A program made the translations under genes and the position numbers. DNA of 64,000 bases from contig OZ005649.1 of the NCBI GenBank assembly GCA_963930645.1, positions 44,708,275 through 44,772,274 of the forward strand. Reading direction: 5' to 3'. Positions 1 to 10,979 of this stretch are shown here, piece after piece (the first letter of the stretch is position 1; every line of letters starts with the position of its first letter). Origin of the DNA: Salticus scenicus. Taxonomy: Eukaryota > Arthropoda > Arachnida > Araneae > Salticidae. The notes under the pieces are model-generated. The model did not search any database. It saw only the letters and a list, made by a program, of their open reading frames with translations, and was not told the origin of the DNA.

Positions 1-493
1 ATAGGGGGGTGGGGGATAAAATAAGCATGTATGAAAAAAACTCCCCTGCACAAAAAATCAGCAACTTTAAAATGAACTCTTCGTAAAATTGGACAAGAAT
101 ATTGCTTACTTTGGTAATCAGCTAATTTTTTTTTTTTTTTTTAAACTGTCTAGTAAGCAAAAAGAATTTAGTGGCTACTGGTGACTATCTTGAAATTTTA
201 CTTTTGAGGTTTGTTAACCATACAATTCCTGGACAAAATTTGACAACTTTCATACTATTTTTATTTTTTACCATGTTTAATAAATAATGGAGGACAGTGC
301 ATTCATTGTCAGCATATTTCAGCATAATACGTTATCTTTTAGCAAAATAGTAAAAAAAATCCCTTTTCGGCAAGCTTAAAGGCAAAGGTAGATAGATTCC
401 TTTATGTTAATATTTCAAAAATAAAGAAATATACATATGCATTAACACATACTTAGCCAATGACTCTAAATTTCAATGCTGATTGTTTCGAAT
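1..493. other. AT-rich spacer with no recognised gene
   Basis: AT-rich sequence with a poly(T) run near 127-142. No open frame, transposon end or RNA gene was recognised. Confidence 0.5.
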
Positions 494-821
494 TTAGGGA
501 GGCAAATTATTGTAGCAATTGCAGCTATCGTAGATCATAAATCGGGTCGTACACTCTGCAGCTAAAGTATCCGAGCACTAGCAATAATCTTTGTCTAAAA
601 AAAGTACACTTAATGCTGCTTTTTAAAATAAATCCTTGTCGAGTCATGTTCTTAGTCAGTCTAAGAACAAGACTCGACTAAGATTAATTTAACAAAGCAG
701 TATTAAGTGTACTTTTTTTGGACAGGGGTTATTGCTAGTGCTTGGATACTTTTGCTGTGGAGTGTACGATCCGACTTGTGATCTACGATAGCTGCGACTG
801 TTACAGTAGTATGCCTCCCTT
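494..821. mobile_element. Palindromic MITE, long inverted arms
   Basis: The two halves are inverted copies. The left edge reads TTAGGGAGGCA and the right edge reads TGCCTCCCTTA. Inside lies a second layer (552-764), bounded by TA, that resembles the palindromic MITEs at 45523 and 46544: AGTATCCGAGCACTAGCAA on the left, mirrored on the right. The centre (about 645-665) is the turn, near TCTTAGTCAGTCTAAGA. There is no coding capacity. The TA-bounded core and its relatives suggest a Tc1/mariner-type non-autonomous element, but the outer arms extend beyond that core, so this copy is either a longer family member or has captured a flanking inverted repeat. Confidence 0.75.
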
Positions 822-836
822 AGTGAATTGTATCAT

Positions 837-985
837 TTGGTGAGATTTTTGGTGACAAAACTTGCAGCTTAACAATAAAATTTGTGATTTGGCGGCAAAA
901 TTTGATAGTTGACGATGAAATTTTCGACTTGGCGATGAAATTCGTTATTTGACGACAAAATTTGGCGAGCTTAGTGATGGGATAA
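837..985. repeat. Degenerate minisatellite, about 28-bp unit
   Basis: About five units resemble GATTTGGCGACAAAATTTG, with substitutions in each. It lies just before the hAT element and has no recognised function. Confidence 0.6.
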
Positions 986-1369
986 CGACAGCTTTGGCGT
1001 CATTATATTTTCTTCCCATGCGAAAACCTTATATTTCTTCACAGACCAATAACTTGTTTCCACAAGATAAAAAGTCAAAGGAAGCTGTAACGTATTACTC
1101 TCAATTTCAATTGAAAATTTTAAATTCTTGCCTAAACCGGTGTCCTAAACTATTTACCACAAACAATATTTTTATTAAGACTAACGTATTTTTTTAATTT
1201 TATATTTTTAAATGCTTAATTAAAGTGGTTATCGTGGTTTTTATATTGATCTTTTTTATTATCGTCAGCATGTGACATAAGCATCAGACTTGTAGTCGAT
1301 TACAGAATCCTTAAAAGATTACAATTACGATTATTTTTAATCTTCAAATGCCGATTACGAATACGTTTA

Positions 1370-1614
1370 GATTACGATTACAGTTTTGATTACGTTTTGA
1401 TTAGACTCTAGAATACGATTACATTCAGATTACGATTACAGTTTTGATTACGTTTTGATTATACTCTAGAATACGATTACATTCAGATTACGATTACAGT
1501 TTAGATTACGTTTTGATTATACTCTAGAATACGATTACATTCAGATTACGATTACAGTTTTGATTACGTTTTGATTAGACTCTAGAATACGTTTACATTC
1601 AGATTACGATTACA
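1370..1614. repeat. Left subterminal array, 58-bp tandem repeat
   Basis: About four units with starts at 1428, 1486, 1544 and 1602. Each contains several GATTACG or GATTACA words and a TCTAGAATACG segment. It lies just inside the left end of the hAT element, where hAT transposases commonly bind short repeated subterminal motifs. Confidence 0.8.
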
Positions 1615-2096
1615 TGAAAAATCGATTACAATTAAACTTCAATTATACAGATTTCTCAATCTCGATGTGATGAATATCGCTTGTATATAATCTTTCTTAG
1701 ATATTTCTTCACATATATCCTTAAATATATCTTGTATATATCCTCTCCTTATATTCTCTATATATTCTTTATTTTGATATCTTTCAGATTAAGCTTTTAA
1801 TATCACAGCAAGGAGATTAAAATTATCATATCAAGTAATTTATCATCTAAAGCGAGAGAAATTTTATATTTATACAAAACTCTATATTTTGACCATCAAA
1901 GAAATGTAATCATTAAAATATTGAAAGAAGTTTTAAGTATGAGTCAGAAATTAAAATACTATCTCAAATATCTGTCACAAATTTCCCTTCTTTATAATAA
2001 CTTAGTAGACCAAAATTTATTTTCAAATCGACCGCTAGTTCCGAAGCATGAAATTCGTTTTATATTACTTTTGCATTTTCAGTAGAAAAGAAAGAT

Positions 2097-2097
<1 letters not shown>

Positions 2098-2137
<40 letters not shown>
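2098..2137. repeat. (TA)n microsatellite
   Basis: Uninterrupted alternation of T and A, about 38 bp, within the hAT element. Confidence 0.95.
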
Positions 2138-2141
<4 letters not shown>

Positions 2142-2254
2142 TAGTAAAACATAAAAAGGAAAGAAGTAGAAGCTATGTAAATTTGGAGAACCCCTTAAAT
2201 TATATCATATATAACCCAGATAACAAGCACATTTGCAGCAAATTAGATTTTTTC

Positions 2255-2910
2255 TTGATGTAATCTTGCCATGACAAATTTGATGCGATAAATTTGCCAT
2301 GAACTTGCCGCAAAGTAGACACAACATAAATATATCTTTCGTTTTAATTAATTTTTATTTTTTTTCCCTTTCACACCAAAATAAAAATTGCTATGTAAGT
2401 ATTTGAAACTCAACCAAAGACTGATATTGAAGCAGTTTCGCAACGTTTTATTGCTCGTGTTGTTTACTGGTGTAAGAAGCGTGACGTTATCCGCGGGGCT
2501 CGAAGTCTCGTGTCGACAAGTTTTATGCGAAATACAAGCTATATTTTCATGTTTCTATGTGTATTTGCAGATAATGTAACGTAATAAGAATCTGAGTTTG
2601 CAATGCATTAACAGTTGGTGTCACATGACAAGCTTGCCAATTGCAATGAATCTGCAGTACTCTTACAACAAACCTAACTTTTCCACTAGTTTGCAATGAA
2701 TTTGCAGCAAATTTGATACAGTAAGAGTGCAACTTGCACGACAAGTTTGCTGCAAATTTGGCGTATGGTGACTTCGGAGTTTGCGTTAACTTGCTTCAAT
2801 CTTGTTATGAACTTACAGCTTGTCACACTGAACTTGCTGCAAGTTTGTTGGCTTACAAAGCAAGATTGCTGCAATTTCGCTGCAAATTGAAATTGCTATA
2901 TGGGAAGTAT
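2255..2910. repeat. Degenerate short repeats with AACTTGCTGCAAG-like words
   Basis: Motifs such as AACTTGCTGCAAGTTTG, CAAGTTTGCTGCAAATTTG and TTTGCAATGAATTTGCAGC recur on both strands across about 650 bp. Several are partly self-complementary. No reading frame is convincing. This may be a decayed minisatellite inside the hAT element. Confidence 0.5.
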
Positions 2911-3052
2911 GTACATTCATTGAATTACATTGGTAGCAATGTGTAAAGGTATAAGTAAGAAGTCTAAATGAAAATGCAATCAATTTAATTAAAAAAGAAG
3001 TTTCAAACATTCGCATTTGATTTAAATAAAACTGTCAGTTAAAAATGCATCT

Positions 3053-3088
<36 letters not shown>

Positions 3089-3463
3089 ATCATATTGATA
3101 TAAATTTAAAAATTGCAAATTAGATGTACAATTCTGTTGCCTTTAATAAATAATGAGTTTAGTTATCTTTATACCTTCATAGATTATGATGACACCTGTA
3201 TTAATTAAATGATTTTATTAAATGGTCTAGATAATATATTTATGTTTCTCAAATGAATATTAATAAACAAATATTTCTCGTCTGTAAAATTTAGCACTAC
3301 TACAACCCCCCTCCCAATAAATAAATAAAATCAATTAATAATCCAAAAAAATTTATTTTTTCTAACTTCTGAACATTGAACTTCATACATATACGAATAG
3401 AATGTAGGAGAGATTTAAAATTCTTTTAAACATTTTTATTTAATTTAATCAAAATTAAATTTT

Positions 3464-3742
3464 TTAGTAGTTTCCCGCTTTTAGTAGAGTGCGGGAACTC
3501 GTATAGAATTTTCCAGCGACACTGAACAACTTCTTTACGGGTGCTGAAGATGCACAGATAGAGAGATATTTTGAACTAATTTTTGCAATTTTTGGATATC
3601 TGTTGTCATTTTCCTTCCAAAAATTTAGAGGGCAAATATCTTCTCCTTTCAATAGCTCTTTTAAATACTCCGTTATTTCTGATTATATAATTCTTGGCAA
3701 GTTTAATTAATCTTTTCCCGTCCAAAAACGCAAACAGTTTGG

Positions 3743-3776
<34 letters not shown>

Positions 3777-4015
3777 CTTTTAGGTTCAGTTGCGGCTTTT
3801 TCTTCTGGTTCTGTTATTTCTTCGACAAGAAAGTGATTCTTCATTTCTTTAATTATTATTTCACACACTTACTCATTCGTCAAGTCCAGGCAACTATTCT
3901 TGAATCGTGGATCCAAAATTGTTGATATAATAAATGGTGTACTTTCCACATATTTTTTCACCCTTTTTTCTAAGGAAAATTTCAAAGCTTGGATGAGAAA
4001 TCTTTCTTATAGATT
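3464..4015 (-). pseudogene. hAT transposase C-terminal remnant
   Basis: Two blocks of hAT transposase homology are visible on the minus strand. The upstream block (about 3890-3960) reads FIISTILDPRFKNS, matching the ILDPRFK motif that precedes the dimerisation region of hAT transposases. The downstream block (3464-3652) reads FWKENDNRYPKIAKISSKYL, followed by an ASSAPVKKLFS segment, the hATC dimerisation domain with its W, Y and SSAP-FS core. Between them are stop codons (one right after LDLTNE) and a long poly(T) run near 3747-3777. The N-terminal BED finger and the catalytic core are absent or unrecognisable. Position and strand make this the remnant of the transposase of the surrounding element. 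There is no sign of selection for function. Confidence 0.85.
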
Positions 4016-4599
4016 TTAAATTATTTTACAACAATAAAATACAATAAATACAAATATATTAAAAATATTTTATTAGTTCCCATAAATAACGGTAATCATT
4101 ACAGAAATATGTTTGAAAAGAGAAATACACCTATTTCGCAATATTTCGGCAATCATAATGTTTTACTTAAATTTACTAGAGCATACGCAAATAGATAAAT
4201 GAACGGAGAGACAGAAGAGGAAAAGACAATCAAAAATTAAATTTAAAATATTTCAAGAAATTAAATTAAAATTTCGTAAGTTCAAAAAATTATGAAATCA
4301 TTAAAGCATATCTAAACTTTAAAGTTGCTTTTTAGTGGACAACTTAAGTTTTAAGACGGGTGAGTAACAATCATATTTCAGAGATTTCTTTTACTTTTTA
4401 ATGGCAAAGCATCTTATTAAGTGGATTGTTAACATGTTTAATTTTGTGATTAAGCAAAACTCTTTATTCTCATAAAAATATTTTCGATTTGTTTGTTAAC
4501 TTTTATTTTTATTATTTTTTTAATTTCAATAAGGCGTTCTACTAAATATTTTTTGTAAATAAAACCCCTTTAAAAGGTTTATAAAAAAAATACACCAAT

Positions 4600-5010
4600 A
4601 AGTTCATATAAATTTGTAGATATAGAAAATGAAACAATCATGATAAACAATAATCACTCTATAACGTTGCTAGGAAGTATTAAAAATGATAAAGGCAAAC
4701 GAAAATGCAATTCCAGCAATTTTCAATTATAACCATTATTGAAAGTGAAAATTTTTGTGTTGCTCTCTAAATCTTATTGCTAATGACATTTTCTTGCGCA
4801 TATGTATTGTTAATGTCGACTGCATTATGGTTTGTGCGAAATAAAAGTTAAAATATGATCTATAGAAATACCTTTGATAGGTCGCAATGCTTTGAAATTC
4901 TTTCAATTTTTCCTGTAGACAAACCAGTGGTAATATTTACCATATTTTTAAAAGGGAACAATTCCATAGTGAACTTGAAGAACATAACATATATTAGTTT
5001 CAAAAAATTA
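4600..5010 (-). repeat. Interspersed tandem-monomer repeat, family B
   Basis: Divergent copy, in reverse orientation, of a repeat also found at 18290-18900, 19790-20215, 21740-22720 and 23170-23600. Shared landmarks, read on the minus strand, include a GGTTTGTCTACAGG-like word, an AAGCATTGCG-like word (AAGCATTGCGACC here) and GCTGGAATTGCATTTTCG. The short open frames in it are incidental. Confidence 0.6.
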
Positions 5011-5064
5011 CATAAATATTTAAGTGAATTAGGGCGCGCGCGAAGAGACGAATCGAAGTCATAA

Positions 5065-5963
5065 GCATAATGATAAAGAATTTTTCGTTGTGTCCCTGTA
5101 AAAACCCACAAATGCTAGATTCACCAAAATGCTTATATTTAGTGCAGCAGTGATTTATAATATTAATATAAATTTTCAGCTCAATTGAATAAAGCGTTTA
5201 GATGCTATCGCACTTTTAAAAATTTGGTCCCATAGGCCATAATGATAAAAAAAAATTCTTTGTGTCCCTGTAAAAAAACTGTAAGTGCTAAATTAACCAA
5301 AATCTATACAATTGGTGCAACTGTGACCTATAACATGTGTACAAATTTTTTGCTCAGATTAATAAGGCGTTTAGACGCTATCGCACTTTTAAAAATTTGG
5401 TCCTATAGGCCATAATGATAAAGAATTTTTCCTCGTGTCCCTGTAAAAAAAACTATGAGTGCTAGATTCACCAAAATCTATAGGGTTCGTATTATGATGA
5501 CTTACAATATACGTACCAACTTTCAGCTTCTTCGAACAAAGCGTTTAGACGCTAGCGTGTTCACTCACAGACATACATACACACATACATACATCATTGT
5601 AAAAATAGTGGAAACGGACTTAGGGGACCTCGAAACGTATAGAAACATCAAAATCTCAAATTCGGATTTTTGACATGATTACAATACTTTCCTCACTATA
5701 GTGTTCGGTGTGTTGGTGTTAGGGATTAAGGCCGATTGACAACACTGGGGTCCTAGGCCTGAGGGGGAGTGCCTTCCGTGGAGGTCTTTCTAAGGGGTCC
5801 TAGCCCGTATTTACGCAAGTTTCGGAGGAAACCACGGAAAACTCCGAACGGCTAGGCCGACGAGCGCGACCGGGGATCGAACCCGGCACCTCACGTCTAC
5901 CAGCTTTGAGCGCAGAACCGCTCAGCCGCTGGTGGGCCTATAGTGTTCGGAAAGTAAAAAATA
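5065..5963 (+). repeat. Composite tandem-monomer repeat with terminal hairpin
   Basis: Three monomers of about 172 bp (marker AATGATAAA at 5069, 5241 and 5414) each carry GTGTCCCTGTAAAA and AAAGCGTTTAGACGCTA. They are followed by a CACACATACATACA microsatellite (about 5567-5595) and a conserved tail (GGGGACCTCGAAACGTATAG, then TTTTTGACATGATTACAATA). The tail ends in a hairpin ACTTTCCT...GGAAAGT and then AAAAA. A SINE (5709-5937) has inserted in the hairpin. The same architecture recurs at 15750, 34230, 38643, 39835 and 47985. Confidence 0.75.
5709..5937 (-). mobile_element. tRNA-derived SINE with 13-bp target duplication
   Basis: On the minus strand the head (from 5937) carries an A-box-like GCGGCTGAGCGGTTC and a B box GGGTTCGATCCCCGG (near 5875-5890), spaced as in a tRNA-like pol III promoter. 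A tRNA-unrelated body of about 140 bp follows. The copy is flanked by the direct repeat CTATAGTGTTCGG at 5696-5708 and 5938-5950. The reconstructed empty site matches the tail of the surrounding composite repeat. The 3' tail reads CCCTAACACCAACACA instead of poly(A). The head resembles a Ser/Leu-type tRNA because of its long variable segment, but I cannot assign the parent tRNA with confidence. Confidence 0.85.
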
Positions 5964-5974
5964 AAAATAATAAA

Positions 5975-6079
5975 CACACACTATTTTTACGTTACAGGAA
6001 AACAAGATTTTCCGAAATGAAAGGTGGCCCCGAAATGATGCTGAGCTTCCCTTAGCTTCAAAGCTTAATCGGGCCCTGT
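5975..6079 (+). mobile_element. 3' fragment of hAT-like MITE
   Basis: The stretch AACAAGATTTTCCGAAATGA through CTTCAAAGCTTAATCGGGCC matches the right end of the complete MITE at 49059-49487. Only the right portion is present. Confidence 0.6.
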
Positions 6080-6289
6080 AAACATGACCTCTGAAATCTT
6101 CCAGGGTGAGTAGGTAAGTTCAAAAATAAGCTTGTGAAGCTAGAAAATTTTGAAAAAAGGGATAACAAAAAATATAAATAGAGTAAAAATGGCAGCAAGG
6201 AAAAGAAAAATATAGTGCAATCTTATTTTAGAGATAGATTACGTTTACATTGCTTCACGATACAGATTATTCTCTAGAAAAATATAATG

Positions 6290-6600
6290 AGATTACGATT
6301 AGATTACGATCAGATTACGATTAGATTACGATTATAATTTACATATTTTTTTGATTACGATTAGATTACGATTACAATTTAAATATTTTTTTTTGATTAC
6401 GATTAGATTACGATTGCAATTTAAATATTTTTTTTTGATTACGATTAGATTGCGATTACAATTTAAATATTTTTTTTTGATTACGATTAGATTACGATTA
6501 CAATTTAAATATTTTTTTTGATTACGATTAGATTACGATTATAATTTAAATATTTTATTTTGATTACGATTAATCAGCGATTACGTTGCTTTTGTAATCG
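6290..6600. repeat. Right subterminal array, about 41-bp tandem repeat
   Basis: Six to seven units of GATTACGATTAGATTACGAT plus an AATTTAAATATTTTTTTT spacer, with starts such as 6313, 6353 and 6395. It lies just inside the right end of the hAT element. GATTACG is on the plus strand here and in the left array, so the arrays are not simple mirror images. Confidence 0.8.
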
Positions 6601-6778
6601 ATTACAATCGATTACGATTACGCGATTAAGATTACTACAAGTCTGATAAGCATCAGATTATAAATTTAATCAATTAAAAATATAAAAAAAATATAAAATA
6701 TTGAAAAAAAAAAATTAATTACAGACTTTTTCTATTAGCTTGATTAGCACTAAAAAGTATGAAAAGTTTAAAATGAAG

Positions 6779-7090
6779 TGTTGTCACCAAAATTTCATAC
6801 TTTAGTTAATTTAAAAAAATCTAATTGTCGTGTGGAAAAACTGTTTGTACCCCTGAATTCAGATAAATCGCCCCTTTTATTTGGTACTGAATTTGTAACG
6901 AGCCACGTATTTTTAAAAAATGAATTAAAATGAATTGTTGTCACCTAAATTTCATACTTTATTTAATTTTAAGAAATCTAATTGTCGTTTCGAAAAACTG
7001 TTTGCACCTCTAGATTCAGAAAATTTGCCCATTTCATTTGGTACCAAATTTGTAATGATAGGATTAATATTTCTAATTTATTTCCCCCCT
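6779..7090. repeat. Two-copy tandem duplication, about 159-bp unit
   Basis: GTTGTCACCAAAATTTCATA at 6781 recurs as GTTGTCACCTAAATTTCATA at 6939. The following segments (TCTAATTGTCGT, AAAAACTGTTTG, TTTGGTAC) are repeated in order. No gene was recognised. Confidence 0.8.
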
Positions 7091-8180
7091 TTTTCTGTTT
7101 TTAACTTGGATTCGGCAGAAGATTTATGACAGAGAATGTAAGCTAAAAAAAGTCTCTTGTAACTTTTAAGCAATTGAAGCTATCAAAAAGTTCAAATATG
7201 AAAATTGTTCATTAGTATAAGGCGGTAATTTGTCTGATTTGAAGTTTTTTCCTATTTTCAATATTAAAGAAATTATGGGCAAATGAAAATTTCCACCCCT
7301 TTGAGCTGGATACCCCATCTATGAACTCAACCGAGATTTTTACTGTCCTGACAACATATCCTGACCTAATTAAATTTAAATAAAAATTACTCCAGTTATT
7401 AAGTTCACAAATTAACATAGGAAAAAGCGTTATACATATATATATATATATATATATAATCTTTTGAACGGACGGTGGTTTTGAGTTCTAGGGTTCATGA
7501 TCGGTGAAGATATGAAAAATTTTTCCAGAAGTCGTGTCATGAGGACCATTGCAATAGGTAGATTTCCTATAAGGAATCTATCTAAAAAACTGATGGCAGT
7601 TCAAACCCTGCCTGGTAGAGGTTTAAACTGCCATTATATTCTGCGAGTGGAAATAGAAGTTGTTGACAAATAGTGCTTTTGATTTATATGAAGTGTAAAT
7701 GTTGTTACAAGACTACCCCAACCAAAATGTTTGAATAAAAAACTGAAAGAAAATGCAATTGTAATATTTTTTTCAAAGCAGTATACCAAAATTTTTACAC
7801 AAATCTATATATTAATTTGAAACATGTTTTTGTCTGTCTCCACTATATTGAGAGAACTACTTGATGTAAAAACTTGGTTGAGGTGTCTAAAAAAAGGTCT
7901 TGGTCTGTAGATGTGCTATGAATAGAGAAAAGTAAAAAAAAGTTGAACGGTTTCCCCCCCCCCTCCGGGGGGAAAAGGGTTAAAAACACGTTTACGAGGT
8001 TAACTAAGCTCTAAATTACTTCGCGGTGAAGAAATTGTACATATGGAGACTAGAGTTGAGTACTAAAAAATCACTTTCTGTGAATTTGGAATTTTCGATT
8101 TTAAAGGGGGGAAGTAGATTTGGAGGGGGGGAAAAGGGGGGAAATTAGTTTGAGAGGGAAATCCGTTCTAGACCCACACA
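7091..8180. other. Non-coding spacer with simple-sequence tracts
   Basis: Contains a (TA)n tract near 7432-7458 and C-rich and G-rich runs near 7950-7980 and 8105-8145. No recognisable gene or transposon end. Confidence 0.5.
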
Positions 8181-8790
8181 TGTAGCACCTCATTTTAAAG
8201 GTCTTGAAGAATCATGTTGATTGGAGATGTTTGTATACAATATAGGTCGCCCCCTGGTGGGGAAAAATGGAACTAGATGATTTTGCAGTAGGCCCTATCA
8301 TGTTACACCTTATTTTAAAGGTCTTGGTATTTCCTGACCGTTGGTGATGTTCGTACAGAACACACTGTGCCCCCTGGTGGTGGAAAGTGCAACTAAAGGA
8401 TTTTGCAGTTGACACCACCATGTGACACCTTATTTGAAAGGTCTTGGAAATTCAAGACGATTGTTGATAAAGGTCTTGAAATTTCATGTTGATTGGGGAT
8501 GTTTGTATACAATATAGTGCACCCCTGGGGGTTAAAAATGGAACTAGGTGATTTTGCAGTAGACCCTATCATGTTACAACTTATTTTAAAGGTCTTGATA
8601 TTTCCTGACCGTTGGTGTTGTTCGTATAGAACACGCTGTGTCCCCTGGCGGTGGAAAGTGCAACTAAAGAATTTTACAGTTGACACCACCATGTGACACC
8701 TTATATGAAAGGTCTTGGAAATTCTAGGCAATTGGTGATGTTCGTATACAACATACTGCGCCCCCTGGTGGAGGAAAGTGGATTTTGCAG
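8180..8790. repeat. 120-bp tandem array with three-unit higher order
   Basis: Units are phased by AAAGGTCTTG at about 8198, 8318, 8438, 8469, 8588 and 8708. Three unit types differ mainly after that word: A (TCATGTTGATTGG), B (TTTCCTGACCGTTGG) and C (GGAAATTC, then GACGATTG or GGCAATTG). The order is A-B-C(truncated)-A-B-C. A CCCCCTGGTGG motif occurs in most units. The open frames seen here are by-products of the periodicity. Confidence 0.85.
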
Positions 8791-9612
8791 CGTGTGCGTA
8801 GCATGCTTGCTATATGGTGTCGCAGCCACAGGAATCGGAGGTTCGTTCGGTTCAAGATTAATTTTTTAGACTTTTTTCATGTTATTAGCGGGCTGCATAT
8901 ACGCTGCCGCAGGCACCGGGTCACGAGTCCAAGTTCCGTTCTGTTTGAGGTAATTTTTTTTGTTATGGATGATTATTTTTTGTTATGATGCTTTCATTTA
9001 AAAATAGAAATTCAAACAAAATCGAGTTAAAGATATAAAACCATACACATTTATGATTCATTTAAGGTTATTATCATGGGCCCGGGCATTGCCGGGCGGG
9101 TTTGTTCGGTTCCAGGTTAATTTTTTGGAATTTTTTTATGTTATTAGCGGCCCGCGTATGTGCTGCCGCAGGCACCGGGGTCAGAAGGCAGAGTTTTGTT
9201 CGGTTCGAGGTAATTTTCTTTTTTTGTTGTTGTTATAGCTAATCGTTTTTTTCGTGATGCTATTACTTAAAAACAGAAATTCAAACAAAATCGAGTTGAA
9301 GGTATAAAATTATACAAATTTAAGTTTCATTTAAGGTATCATGGGCCGGGGCAACAGCGAGCGTGTTCGTTTGGTTCCAGATTAATTTTTGGGAATATTT
9401 TTATGTTATTAGCGACCGGCGTATGCGCTGCCGAAGGCACCGGAGTTACAAGGCAGAGTTTCGTTCGGTTCGAGGTAATTTTTTTGCGATGCTTTTATTT
9501 AAAAATAGAAATTCAAACAAATTCGAGTTAAAGATGTAAAACCATACAAATTTAAGGTTCATTTTAGGTTATTACCATAGGCCCGAACAACGCCGGTCGG
9601 GTCAGCTAAAAT
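8785..9612. repeat. Three-unit tandem repeat, about 260 bp, hairpin-bearing
   Basis: Units are phased by GTTCGTTCGGTTC-like words at 8841, 9100 and 9364. Each has a GCTGCCGCAGGCACCGG segment (8900s, 9150s, 9420s). Unit junctions carry a GC-rich hairpin such as CCCGGGCATTGCCGGG (9081-9096). The last hairpin-like junction (9576-9600) is followed by GTCAGCTAA. A GC hairpin a few bases before CTRR is typical of Helitron 3' ends, so a Helitron-like non-autonomous origin is possible. No Rep/helicase coding sequence is present. Confidence 0.6.
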
Positions 9613-10975
9613 GTAGTATTTAATGGAATAGAAAATAAAATATAGCAACTGTTTATTTGGAGTCAGTTTGACGTCACATTGACAGTGCTTTGTAGAAAGT
9701 GATGTCATATATAGTATTTCTATTTATAAGTATTTTTCCGAATTTCCTTTTTTTTGAGTGAAATGTCGTAAATTATATTACATATTTTAACTTGAAATAC
9801 CTTTATAATGATGCGATGATTTTTGAAACATTACAGTCAATAAAGTGATCGTTGAATTCGACGGGTTTCAGCTAGTAAATCATTAATAGGTAAAATTTTA
9901 TTAATAAATAATTAATGAATTTATATTATTGAATGTATTAAATCTCTGTATAAAACTTTAAGTACTTTTATGAACAGATTAGCAGTTAATTTAAAAAATA
10001 CCAAAATAAGAAATTTCTAAGAATAAAATAAAACATTAAAGAAGCTATATTATACATTACACATTATTTTCAATCAAATAAGATGTTCTTCAAAATTAGT
10101 TGAACTAAGAAGATTATTTTGCAAAGAATGTAGTAAAAAATAATTTGCAAAGTAATGCCACACAAAAACTAATTTTAGGAAATGAATCAGTTTCAGCTTT
10201 TACAAAATTCAGCAGTTATCGTTTATGGATATATTTATTTATGCATATATCAGTAAAATGTAAACATATAAAGAAATTATAGATTAGAGAAAGAAAGAAA
10301 GCAACAAGAAACTTTTTTATTTACTGCAATTTTCAAATTTAAAAAGGTATAGTATGCTCCCGATCAAATTTGACTTGCAATAAAGTTATAATTTTATGTT
10401 ATAAGACACTGAATTGAACTTCTATCACACAATTGAATATTACATAAAAAATTATAAGCACATATATGTCTAATTATTAACAAAACTTCAGTGTAAATAT
10501 AAAATAACTTCAAATTTTGTAATATTTATTGTATAATTTTTACACTATTTGGCACAGTTACATTTACATTTTGTTATATCACAAATTAAAAAAATTTTTT
10601 AAATCTGCTTTTTTAAAAATTCTGACATTAAAAAAAAAAAAAAAAAAAAACGAAGCACATGAACATTGAAAGACAAATGGTTTTTGCAAGTAACCTTTTA
10701 AACGTTAAGTATCAATATTTATATAATTGTAATTAAACTCATGTTATAAGCCAAGTTGCTTTAAATAAAAAATACTATGGAGGAAGTACTAAATGTCATC
10801 CAATCCCTGCATTCAAAAGATTAGATTCATAAAAAAAAAAAAAAAAAAAGTATAGCATAAAGAAATCTTCAAAGAATGTTTTATTTGTGGGTAGACCCAC
10901 AGATAAAAAAATAATAAAAAATTGACCTGCCCCTGACCTGCAAAACAGGTAACCTGCCAGTATCTCACCTGATGC
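9613..10975. other. AT-rich spacer, possible Helitron-like 3' end near 9875
   Basis: No coding capacity. TTCAGCTAGT at 9868-9877 resembles a Helitron-type CTAG terminus, but I could not find its 5' partner. Poly(A) tracts lie at about 10630-10651 and 10831-10849. Confidence 0.4.
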
Positions 10976-10979
10976 AATA

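Larger units (their letters stand above)
1285..6645 (-). mobile_element. hAT-type DNA transposon with nested insertions
   Basis: The ends are inverted: the left begins CAGACTTGTAGT and the right ends ACTACAAGTCTG. Both are flanked by a perfect 8-bp direct repeat ATAAGCAT (1277-1284 and 6646-6653), the target-site length characteristic of hAT elements. The interior holds a minus-strand hAT dimerisation-domain pseudogene (3464-4015), which supports the family call. Subterminal regions are arrays of GATTACG-containing repeats, 58-bp units on the left and about 41-bp units on the right. Later insertions fill much of the middle: a tandem-monomer composite repeat with a SINE inside it (5065-5963) and a fragment related to the hAT-like MITE at 49059. 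The transposase is broken, so this copy cannot mobilise itself. Confidence 0.85.

Noticed and set aside
5860..5937. Possible functional tRNA gene on the minus strand
   Set aside because: A and B boxes are present, but the body continues about 140 bp past the tRNA part and is flanked by a 13-bp target duplication: a SINE.
1370..6600. GATTACG arrays as telomeric repeats
   Set aside because: Unit lengths (58 and 41 bp) and placement inside hAT ends with an 8-bp target duplication do not fit telomeres.
8212..8731. Minus-strand frames of 69 and 112 codons
   Set aside because: They are explained by a tandem repeat whose 120-bp unit is a multiple of three.
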